Of a stretch of DNA of 5,507 nucleotides, positions 1 to 4,810 are shown piece by piece; the stretch's first letter is position 1; the number at the start of each line of letters is the position of its first letter. The stretch is from G963674505 sp964575975 (GTDB taxonomy: Bacteria > Desulfobacterota > Desulfobacteria > Desulfobacterales > SKZT01). The translations under genes and the position numbers were made by a program. The notes under the pieces were generated by a model. It was given only the letters and a program-made list of their open reading frames with translations. It searched no databases and had not been told where the DNA came from. The stretch is taken from the NCBI GenBank assembly GCA_964575975.1, contig CAZNTU010000321.1:1-5507 (forward strand), in the 5' to 3' direction.

Positions 1-656
1 CGAATGATTTAAAGAAAGGGGCGGCGGCGGCTTTCATCCCGGAAAAAAGTACGCTGCAGACGTTGAAGGAAGCGGCTTCGCGCTGTCGAGCCTGTCCGCT
101 GTGGGAGCGCGGGACCCGGACGGTGTTCGGAGAAGGGTTGTCGGGTTCGCGGATCGTTTTGGTCGGCGAACAGCCCGGAGATCAAGAGGACAAACAGGGA
201 CGGCCTTTCGTGGGACCGGCCGGAAAACTGTTGGACAAGGCTCTGGTCTCTGCGGGCATCGACCGGGGCGACGCGTACGTCACCAACGTGGTGAAGCATT
301 TCAAATGGATACCCAAGGGAAAGTTGCGCCTGCACCAGAAGCCCAACGCCGGAGAAATCGGCGCGTGCCTGCCCTGGCTGGCTGCGGAAATCGAGCTGAT
401 CCGACCCCAAATCATAATCGCTTTAGGGGCTACCGCCGCCCAGTCGCTATTCGGCAAGCACGTGCGCGTCACCCGCGACCGGGGCCGCATGCTGGAAAGC
501 GATCTGGCCTCTTTCGCCGCAGCGACCGTCCACCCCTCGTCTATTCTGCGAGCAAGTTCGAAAGACGACCGCACACGGGCTTTCGACGGGCTCGTGGAAG
601 ACCTGCGTCTTGTCGCCGAGGCGCTGTCAAAAATGAAGCCTTACATAGCCTTATAA
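1..656 (+). CDS. udgX: UdgX-type uracil-DNA glycosylase (5' end cut by window)
   Basis: Removes uracil from DNA. UdgX members are known to end covalently bound to the abasic site through a histidine in a family-specific loop. The frame is open from base 3 with no stop, giving 217 residues, close to full family length, so the true start probably lies just outside the window. The first in-window start candidate is a TTG at 63, but family-like residues (AAFIPEKSTLQTL) precede it, so I do not place the start there. Visible signatures, numbered from base 3: CRACP (C28, C31) and C122 as Fe-S ligands; GEQPGDQED (55-63), the UdgX form of motif I; VTNVVKH (93-99); the loop GKLRLHQKP, whose H111 (codon 333-335) aligns with the covalent histidine of mycobacterial UdgX; and HPSS (177-180). 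VVKH has His where family 4 UDGs carry the third Cys, so I infer a C-C-H-C cluster. The gene is 15 bases from the amidohydrolase and probably cotranscribed with it. Confidence 0.9.
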   Translation, partial: NDLKKGAAAAFIPEKSTLQTLKEAASRCRACPLWERGTRTVFGEGLSGSRIVLVGEQPGDQEDKQGRPFVGPAGKLLDKALVSAGIDRGDAYVTNVVKHFKWIPKGKLRLHQKPNAGEIGACLPWLAAEIELIRPQIIIALGATAAQSLFGKHVRVTRDRGRMLESDLASFAAATVHPSSILRASSKDDRTRAFDGLVEDLRLVAEALSKMKPYIAL

Positions 657-657
657 G

Positions 658-664
658 AAGGAGG
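658..664 (+). promoter_or_regulatory. Ribosome binding site of the amidohydrolase gene
   Basis: AAGGAGG lies seven bases before the ATG at 672 and almost touches the udgX stop codon (654-656). It supports the 672 start over an internal ATG at 804. The 804 start has only a weaker GGGAG at 789-793 but would place the twin-arginine motif at residues 2-4. Confidence 0.85.
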
Positions 665-671
665 TATTCCC

Positions 672-2015
672 ATGAGATGGAAAAAATGCGCGCCCGTCGG
701 AAGCGGCCGCGAAAACGAACCGGACGAATCCGTCAGGTGGGGCACGCCTGCGGTGGTTCGGGAACTGGACAGGCTGGCCGATCTGCTCGGGAGCCGGCTC
801 GGCATGAGCCGCCGGGATTTCATCCGGAGCCAAATGGGGCTGGCCGCGTCTTTTATGGCGATCAACTCGGTATTCGGCGCTTTCTTTTCGGTGGATCCGT
901 CCGAAGCCGCCACCCCCGGCGCAGCGGCGGAACGGATCGACAGTCTGGCGGACCAGTTTATTTTCGACGTCCAAGTGCATTACGTAAACGACGATTATCC
1001 TTCGCCCGAAGGACTCCTTTCCCTCCGGCGGGCCGCCAGGGGGTGGAAACCCGAACCGGGGAAAGAAGAACCTGTGTTCGAGGATATAAAATTCGAGAAC
1101 TTCTATCGGGAAATATTCGAGGAAAGCCAGACCAAAGCGGCCGTTCTTAGCAACGCGCCCAACGACGACAAGGAGGGATGGTTCCTGAGCAACGAGCAGG
1201 CCCTGGCCACCCGTGATCGGGTGAACGAGCGTACCGGGAAGCGGTCGCTTCTGGCCCACGCCCTGATCACTCCGGGGCAGCCGGGATGGATGGAGGAACT
1301 GGATCGGGCACTGGCGCTCAAGCCGGACGCGATAAAGGGGTATACGCTGGGGGACCCGGGCGGCGGCTCCAAATACCCTTGGCGTCTGAACGATGAAAAA
1401 CTGGTCTATCCGGCGTACGAGAAGATAAAAAACGCCGGCATCAAAAACATCTGCATCCACAAGGGGCTGCTCCCTACGGGCTATGAAAAGTGGATGCCGC
1501 CGGAAAAGGTCGGCTACGCCAATGTCGACGACGTGGGACCCGCCGCCAGGGACTGGCCGGATTTGAATTTCGTCATATACCATTCGGGAATCGAAAAGAC
1601 GATCCCGGACGACGAGGACGTCGCCGAGTTCAATAGGACAGGCCGTATCCCGTGGGTTACCGATCTTGCGGAGATCCCGGACAAATTCGGGGTGCAAAAC
1701 GTCTACTCCGAACTCGGGGCGGTTTTCGCCGCCACCAGCGCGGCGAACCCCGAGCTGTGCGCGGGTATTATGGGCGCCCTGATCCAGGGCATGGGGGCGG
1801 ACCATGTCTGTTGGGGCACGGATTCGGTCTGGTTCGGCTCGCCCCAGTGGCAGATCGAGGCTTTGCGGCGGTTCGAAATTCCAGAGCAGACGAGAAGGAA
1901 ATATGGATATCGACGAATGGGACCTGCGGACGGAAGAATCAAGGAAATGATTCTCGGGAAGAACTCTGCGCGGCTGTACGGGCTCGACGTTTCGGATTAC
2001 CGGCAGGCGATTTGA
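672..2015 (+). CDS. Tat-exported amidohydrolase-2 family metal-dependent hydrolase
   Basis: A predicted TIM-barrel hydrolase or decarboxylase of the amidohydrolase-2 (ACMSD-like) group; substrate unknown. The 447 residues begin with a hydrophilic stretch of 45, then the Tat motif SRRDFI (46-51), a hydrophobic segment (about 55-72) and an Ala-rich likely cleavage region (79-86). The mature domain starts near 95. Candidate metal ligands are Q101-x-H103 in FIFDVQVHY, H263 in CIHKG, H304 in IYHSG and D384 in CWGTDSVW. K222 in IKGYT could be an active-site lysine. The first position of the usual HxH motif is Gln, which may change metal binding; Glu occurs there in some decarboxylases of the superfamily. 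Export would place the enzyme, folded with its metal, in the periplasm or on the outer face of the membrane. The 15-base gap from udgX implies one transcript, although a DNA-repair enzyme and an exported hydrolase share no obvious pathway. The family call is firm; the specific function is not. Confidence 0.85.
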   Translation: MRWKKCAPVGSGRENEPDESVRWGTPAVVRELDRLADLLGSRLGMSRRDFIRSQMGLAASFMAINSVFGAFFSVDPSEAATPGAAAERIDSLADQFIFDVQVHYVNDDYPSPEGLLSLRRAARGWKPEPGKEEPVFEDIKFENFYREIFEESQTKAAVLSNAPNDDKEGWFLSNEQALATRDRVNERTGKRSLLAHALITPGQPGWMEELDRALALKPDAIKGYTLGDPGGGSKYPWRLNDEKLVYPAYEKIKNAGIKNICIHKGLLPTGYEKWMPPEKVGYANVDDVGPAARDWPDLNFVIYHSGIEKTIPDDEDVAEFNRTGRIPWVTDLAEIPDKFGVQNVYSELGAVFAATSAANPELCAGIMGALIQGMGADHVCWGTDSVWFGSPQWQIEALRRFEIPEQTRRKYGYRRMGPADGRIKEMILGKNSARLYGLDVSDYRQAI

Positions 2016-2045
2016 AAGGAGGCGTCCAGGGAGGTTTTGCAGATC

Positions 2046-2114
2046 ATGTATCCGCGCGTGAAAGAAAAAACGATCCCGCAGAGTACGCCACGACGGGGAG
2101 GATTGAACCTTTAA
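2046..2114 (+). CDS. Possible 22-residue small protein after the amidohydrolase gene
   Basis: A short frame from ATG 2046 to TAA 2112-2114 begins MYPRVKEKTIPQ and is basic, with a PRRGG stretch near its end. AGGGAGG at 2028-2034 lies eleven bases upstream, which is slightly long but usable. A stronger AAAGGAGG at 2015-2022 overlaps the end of the amidohydrolase stop codon and has no well-spaced start of its own. I do not recognise the peptide. It has no signal or membrane segment. It could be a coupled small protein, a leader peptide for the following region, or the start of a decayed gene. Real translation is uncertain. Confidence 0.3.
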   Translation: MYPRVKEKTIPQSTPRRGGLNL

Positions 2115-2121
2115 ATACTGT

Positions 2122-2135
2122 GTAATGCTCATTAC
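2122..2135. promoter_or_regulatory. Perfect inverted repeat GTAATG-CT-CATTAC, possible operator
   Basis: Two 6-base arms (2122-2127 and 2130-2135) are exact reverse complements separated by CT. The element sits about 180 bases before the PRC-barrel start, in the AT-richer part of the leader. The size and near-zero spacer resemble a dimeric regulator site more than an RNA hairpin. The regulator is not identified, and there is no second copy in this window that I could see. Confidence 0.3.
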
Positions 2136-2304
2136 GCGCTTTCCGTCCGCTGTTTACTTTATCGCGTATCGAACCGGAGGACCTCGAACGAGAATACGAA
2201 TTGCAAAAAGTTACCATCGGCAAATCGAAAAAACGAAGACCTTCGGGGAGCGAAATAAAAAGGCGCTTGATCGAAGAGCGTTGAACTTTTCAATTCCGTG
2301 AAAC

Positions 2305-2311
2305 GGGGAGG
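2305..2311 (+). promoter_or_regulatory. Ribosome binding site of the PRC-barrel gene
   Basis: GGGGAGG is followed by five A residues and the ATG at 2317. It fixes the start and suggests efficient translation. Confidence 0.8.
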
Positions 2312-2316
2312 AAAAA

Positions 2317-2838
2317 ATGAAAAAATTAGGTACGGCTATTTTAACGATTTTATTTGGCGGCGCGCTTTTCGTAGGCTCGTCGTTTGCCGCTGAAAACGCA
2401 AGATCCGGTGCTATGGGTCAGCAGACCGGAATGCAAACCCAGCAGACGAGTCAGGCCGGCGACATTCACCAAGCCAGCAAACTGGTAGGAAAATCGGTCA
2501 AGAACCAGCAGGGCGAAGAACTGGGAGAGCTTTCGGAATTGTTGGTAGACAACCAAGGGCAGGTAAAGTATATTATCTTGCAGAAAGATCAAACTTTGGG
2601 CATGGGCGGAGATTTGACTCCTATTCCCTGGCAGGCCGCGAACCCCGAAATGCAAGAAGATTCCTTGGTGGTGAACATCGAGAAACAAAAACTCGATGGA
2701 GCGCCCACCGTTGAGGAAAACGAATTGAGCCAAATGACCGAGCAGCAGCTTCAGGAGCAAGTCCGTGGCTATTTCGGCGAAGGCCAGACGCCAGGCGCCG
2801 GCCAGCAAGGGCAGCAGAGACAAGGCTCCCAGTACTAG
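2317..2838 (+). CDS. Secreted PRC-barrel domain protein
   Basis: A 173-residue exported protein. Residues 1-24 form a Sec signal peptide: KK at the n-region, a hydrophobic core to about 18, and probable cleavage after SSFA before AENA. A Gln/Thr/Met-rich linker (about 31-47) leads to a PRC-barrel core (about 49-107): HQASKLVGK, then GEELGELSELLVD, VKYIILQ and TPIPWQA, matching the alternating strands of the family. The C-terminus (about 135-173) is Gln/Gly-rich and probably disordered. PRC-barrel proteins bind RNA, protein or photosynthetic reaction-centre partners; exported versions are common in environmental bacteria and often seen with stress or envelope genes, but their role is poorly defined. 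Early codons (TTA, ATT, TTT) are more AT-rich than in the neighbours, which may reflect expression tuning or acquisition. The gene has its own leader and a distant strong terminator, so it is probably a separate transcription unit. Confidence 0.88.
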   Translation: MKKLGTAILTILFGGALFVGSSFAAENARSGAMGQQTGMQTQQTSQAGDIHQASKLVGKSVKNQQGEELGELSELLVDNQGQVKYIILQKDQTLGMGGDLTPIPWQAANPEMQEDSLVVNIEKQKLDGAPTVEENELSQMTEQQLQEQVRGYFGEGQTPGAGQQGQQRQGSQY

Positions 2839-2843
2839 GGAGC
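2825..2843 (+). other. Hairpin spanning the PRC-barrel stop codon
   Basis: GCTCCC (2825-2830) pairs with GGGAGC (2838-2843) around the loop AGTACTA; the stop codon TAG ends at 2838. No T-tract follows, so it is not a Rho-independent terminator. It may be chance, a pause site or a 3'-end stabiliser. Confidence 0.35.
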
Positions 2844-3027
2844 GAGCTTGGAAACAAGACAAGAAAATGAAATGAAATGATTGATCGGCTTCGGATCGTT
2901 TGATAAAGAAGGCAAAATTTCCAAAGACATGCCTGGAATCAAGAAGGTCCGAAACGCAAGCCAGACCGGGAGACTGCACATTCGCCGTCTCCCGGCGTCG
3001 ACAAGCGCCTGAATTTCGCCTTATATC
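2839..3027 (+). ncRNA. Candidate 3'-UTR RNA between PRC-barrel gene and terminator
   Basis: After the stop, 189 bases carry no credible ORF but are structured. A perfect 9-bp stem, CCGGGAGAC (2966-2974) with GTCTCCCGG (2987-2995) around a 12-base loop, lies 32 bases before the terminator arm. A purine-rich stretch with repeated AAATG units and immediate stops sits at about 2865-2881. This layout, an mRNA 3' end with hairpin plus terminator, is the one from which 3'-UTR small RNAs are processed. No separate promoter is evident, and it may be no more than a long untranslated tail. Confidence 0.3.
2966..2995 (+). other. Stem-loop with perfect 9-bp stem
   Basis: CCGGGAGAC and GTCTCCCGG are exact reverse complements with the loop TGCACATTCGCC. 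The next base pair outward fails. No U-tract follows, so it is an RNA structure separate from the terminator downstream. Confidence 0.5.
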
Positions 3028-3064
3028 GGCGGCTTGGCGGATTTTCCGCCAAGCCGCCTTTTTT
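3028..3064 (+). terminator. Strong Rho-independent terminator
   Basis: GGCGGCTTGGCGG (3028-3040) pairs perfectly over 13 bases with 3046-3058 around the loop ATTTT, followed by six T residues (3059-3064). The reverse direction lacks a T-tract after the stem, so it acts on plus-strand transcription. It ends the PRC-barrel transcript, about 190 bases after that stop codon. Confidence 0.93.
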
Positions 3065-3187
3065 GTGCGCCAAGCGCAAAAGTGGAAACGCGCTCCCTTG
3101 ATGCGTTCTCTTGCGGACGCAGTCAGGTTCGCCGCCTCGTAGCGTCTTTCTGCCTGATACAACGCCTGTCGGCGATCATGCGCCTCC
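3065..3187. other. Gene-free spacer before the orphan ORF
   Basis: The plus-strand frames carry stops at 3140-3142, 3155-3157 and 3189-3191. A short imperfect palindrome, TGCGC-CAA-GCGCA (3066-3078), follows the terminator directly. The minus strand reads as a charged, coding-like peptide here, but that frame continues through the terminator without a natural end, so I treat it as chance or a remnant. No clear promoter is seen. Confidence 0.4.
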
Positions 3188-3526
3188 ATGAAGGCTCGAT
3201 TGTTGGAAGGCGCCGACGCGGAGACGGCGGAATCAGTCGCCAAAGCCGACTCCGCAGTCAAAGCCGTTCTGGAAGGGTCCAACCCGAAGGACATGATGGC
3301 GGCGGCCGCCATGAATCCGCAGCACCTGATCGTATCGGGTCTGGGGACGATGCCGGCCGACAGCGTCGGCAACCGCTGGACTCGTGGCGATTCTCCCGAC
3401 TGGAAGGGCAAGTTCGAGTATGTAGACGACCCGAAGCCGGAAGGCGAGGAGCCGAATCTGGACGGCGGCGCCGACAAGCGGTTCTACGGAACTTCAAAGC
3501 AGCCGCAGGAAAGTATATCTACCTAA
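3188..3526 (+). CDS. Hypothetical protein, 112 residues, unrecognised
   Basis: I do not recognise this protein. Base composition supports coding: the frame favours G at first and G/C at third codon positions throughout. The product is soluble and acidic, with an Ala/Glu/Lys helix-like N-terminus (residues 1-33), a Met/Ala-rich centre (DMMAAAAMNPQHLIVSGLG), then an Asp/Pro/Gly-rich tail with WTRGDSPDWKGKFEY and a final Ser/Gln-rich end. No signal peptide, membrane segment or cysteine is visible. The start is doubtful: no Shine-Dalgarno precedes ATG 3188, while AAGG at 3191-3194 lies five bases before a TTG at 3200. In-frame stops at 3140-3142 and 3155-3157 rule out a much longer N-terminus. 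It may be an intact small gene or the 3' part of a decayed one. It converges on phnW with a 95-base gap. Confidence 0.5.
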   Translation: MKARLLEGADAETAESVAKADSAVKAVLEGSNPKDMMAAAAMNPQHLIVSGLGTMPADSVGNRWTRGDSPDWKGKFEYVDDPKPEGEEPNLDGGADKRFYGTSKQPQESIST

Positions 3527-3559
3527 GCTGACGACTCCAAGCAAAAGCTCTTCGAAAGA

Positions 3560-3598
3560 GGGCGGTGTTCTTTAAAAGGTGCTCCGCCCATAATTTTT
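3560..3598 (+). terminator. Weak terminator between convergent genes
   Basis: GGGCGG (3560-3565) pairs with CCGCCC (3584-3589), with two further pairs possible after a T-T mismatch, followed by ATAATTTTT. The 18-base loop is long and the T-run begins late, so efficiency is uncertain. Read in reverse, the same stem is followed by TCTTTCG and could weakly serve phnW. A smaller hairpin, CTCTT-CGA-AAGAG (3548-3560), abuts it. Confidence 0.4.
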
Positions 3599-3621
3599 CC
3601 AGATCAGACCCGAACACCGTT

Positions 3622-4734
3622 TTATTTCCAAAAAATCGATTCCTCGACGGCCGCGAGAAGGCGGCGGATGTCGGCGGGGCGGACGTCTCCGATGTTTCCC
3701 ACGCGGAACGTGTCATGGTCGGTCACCTTGCCCGGATAGATAACGAATCCGCGTTCCTTCAGCCTTTCATAGAAGAGTTCGAACTTGTAGGCCGGATGTT
3801 CGGGGCTGAAAAACGAGGTGATCACCGGCGACTGGAAATTGTCGGGCAGAAGAGTCTCGAATCCGATTTTTCTCATCCCCTCGACAAGAATTTCGTGGTT
3901 TTCCCTGTAGCGGGCATGGCGCTTTTCGACTCCGCCTTCCAGCTCGAGTTCCTCGAGGGCGCGGGCGAAAGCGCGGACGGTATGGGTCGGGGACGTGAAT
4001 CGCCATTTGCCTTTTTTGCTCTCCATGACGTTCCACTGGTCGAACAGGTCCAGGCTGAGGGATCTGGCCCTGCCCTCGGTTTTTCTCAGGGAATCGACTC
4101 GTGCGACGACGAAGCCGAACCCCGGCACTCCCTGGATGCACTTGTTGGCGCTGCTTATAAGATAGTCGGCCCCCATTTCGGCCGCGTCCATGGGAACGCC
4201 GCCGAAACTGCTCATGGCGTCCACGATGTATTCCTTGCCGCGCCTCTTAACGATTTCGCCGATTTGATCGACGGGATTGAGCATGCCCGTGGTGGTTTCG
4301 CAATGCACCACCGCGACGTGGGTGATTTTCGAATCCGAGAGCAGGGTCCGATCCAGGTCCTCCAGCGAAGGACGTTTCGTTTCGCCGCTGTCGAGTACCC
4401 GATGGTCCAAACCTATCTTTTCCGCGATTTTTGCGATTCGGGCGCCGTACGCGCCGTTGCCGAGAACAAGGAGGCGGCCGTCGTCTGGCACGGTGGTGGT
4501 TATAGTAGCTTCGACGCAAAACGTGCCGCTGCCCTGCATGAGCACGCTCGTGTAGCCGTCCGAGGAGGTCGCCAGCCGGACCAGTTTGCTTCTGATCTCC
4601 TGCACGATCCGGTTGTAGTCGTCGTCCCACGTGCACCAGTCCCCGAGCATCGCGCTTTTGACCGTCTTCGTCGTGCTCAGGGGGCCGGGGGTCAGCAGGA
4701 TGTAGGGGTTGTCGGGGAGTTGCGATATGTCCAA
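3622..4734 (-). CDS. phnW: 2-Aminoethylphosphonate:pyruvate aminotransferase (PhnW)
   Basis: Transfers the amino group of 2-aminoethylphosphonate to pyruvate, giving phosphonoacetaldehyde and alanine (EC 2.6.1.37), a cytosolic PLP enzyme of the class V fold. At 370 residues it is of normal family length, and the whole protein matches the family: LLTPGPL (13-19), DWCTWDDDYN (32-41), MQGSGTF (66-72), AVVHCETTTGMLNP (141-154), VDAMSSFGG with D172, SSANKCIQGVPGFGF with the Schiff-base K198, GKWRFTSPTH (242-251), and FRVGNIG with R344. D172, K198 and R344 correspond, each shifted by four, to D168, K194 and R340 of the Salmonella enzyme. The start is TTG (4734-4732), chosen because AAGGAG lies eight bases upstream and an in-frame stop lies at 4764-4762. 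It follows the PbfA-like gene by 62 bases in the same orientation. It could also run in reverse in phosphonate synthesis, but no pepM or ppd is visible here. Confidence 0.95.
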   Translation of the reverse strand: MDISQLPDNPYILLTPGPLSTTKTVKSAMLGDWCTWDDDYNRIVQEIRSKLVRLATSSDGYTSVLMQGSGTFCVEATITTTVPDDGRLLVLGNGAYGARIAKIAEKIGLDHRVLDSGETKRPSLEDLDRTLLSDSKITHVAVVHCETTTGMLNPVDQIGEIVKRRGKEYIVDAMSSFGGVPMDAAEMGADYLISSANKCIQGVPGFGFVVARVDSLRKTEGRARSLSLDLFDQWNVMESKKGKWRFTSPTHTVRAFARALEELELEGGVEKRHARYRENHEILVEGMRKIGFETLLPDNFQSPVITSFFSPEHPAYKFELFYERLKERGFVIYPGKVTDHDTFRVGNIGDVRPADIRRLLAAVEESIFWK

Positions 4735-4742
4735 TTTCTTTG

Positions 4743-4748
4743 CTCCTT
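4743..4748 (-). promoter_or_regulatory. Ribosome binding site fixing the TTG start of phnW
   Basis: Read on the minus strand, AAGGAG stands eight bases before the TTG at 4734-4732. No ATG or GTG lies in frame between it and the in-frame stop upstream, so translation very likely starts at TTG. Confidence 0.8.
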
Positions 4749-4761
4749 GGTGGAAAAGTTT

Positions 4762-4810
4762 TTAGATGTTAGCTGTTAGCGGTTAGGTTTTAGCTTTTAG
4801 GCTTTAGGCG
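4762..4810. repeat. Seven phased heptamers, TTAGNNN
   Basis: Seven consecutive 7-base units start with TTAG without slippage: TTAGATG, TTAGCTG, TTAGCGG, TTAGGTT, TTAGCTT, TTAGGCT and TTAGGCG, beginning at 4762 and every 7 bases to 4804. On the minus strand each unit reads NNNCTAA. The array occupies much of the gap between the PbfA-like gene and phnW and overlaps the last codons and the stop (TAA, 4799-4797) of the former. Because 7 is not a multiple of 3, TAA stops occur in all three minus-strand frames and TAG in all three plus-strand frames. Degenerate CTAA-type arrays of this kind occur between genes in some bacterial genomes; their function is unknown to me. Confidence 0.85.

Larger units (their letters stand above)
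2016..2316 (+). other. Intergenic leader upstream of the PRC-barrel gene
   Basis: About 300 bases with no established gene. The region becomes more AT-rich after 2110. It contains the possible small ORF at 2046-2114, a perfect inverted repeat at 2122-2135, and a stop-free stretch (2126-2281, stop TGA 2282-2284) encoding a charged peptide without a convincing start. I found no good sigma-70 or sigma-54 promoter: TTGATC at 2267-2272 has only a 3-of-6 match at the -10 position. No terminator with a T-tract follows the amidohydrolase gene. Confidence 0.5.

Noticed and set aside
63..65. TTG as the start of udgX
   Set aside because: The frame is open upstream to the window edge and the preceding residues resemble the conserved N-terminus of the family, so the true start is probably outside the window.
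101..1150. A 349-codon plus-strand frame overlapping udgX and the amidohydrolase gene
   Set aside because: Arg/Gly-rich product in a shifted frame over two well-supported genes.
651..2132. A 493-codon minus-strand open frame opposite the amidohydrolase gene
   Set aside because: It lies wholly antisense to a well-supported family gene, gives a Pro/Arg-rich product without recognisable domains, and results from GC-rich codon bias on the other strand.
2267..2295. Possible sigma-70 promoter TTGATC-N17-TCAATT before the PRC-barrel gene
   Set aside because: The -10 box matches only three of six consensus bases, and the implied start would overlap the ribosome site region.
3066..3078. Short palindrome TGCGC-CAA-GCGCA just after the terminator
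   Set aside because: Only five pairs with a three-base loop in GC-rich DNA; expected by chance.
2900..3142. An 80-codon plus-strand frame from a TTG at 2900
   Set aside because: It runs through the 9-bp hairpin and the Rho-independent terminator, has no Shine-Dalgarno, and yields an Arg/Ala-rich shadow product.
2350..3477. A 375-codon minus-strand open frame across the PRC-barrel gene, the terminator and the orphan ORF
   Set aside because: It reads through a strong plus-strand terminator and two plus-strand genes. The piece at about 3040-3190 looks coding-like (charged, DRRQALYQAERRYEAAN), but no bounded gene could be drawn.
3565..4779. A 404-codon plus-strand open frame opposite phnW
   Set aside because: phnW on the minus strand is certain along its full length. 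This frame covers it and the convergent intergenic region with no ribosome site or family motifs.
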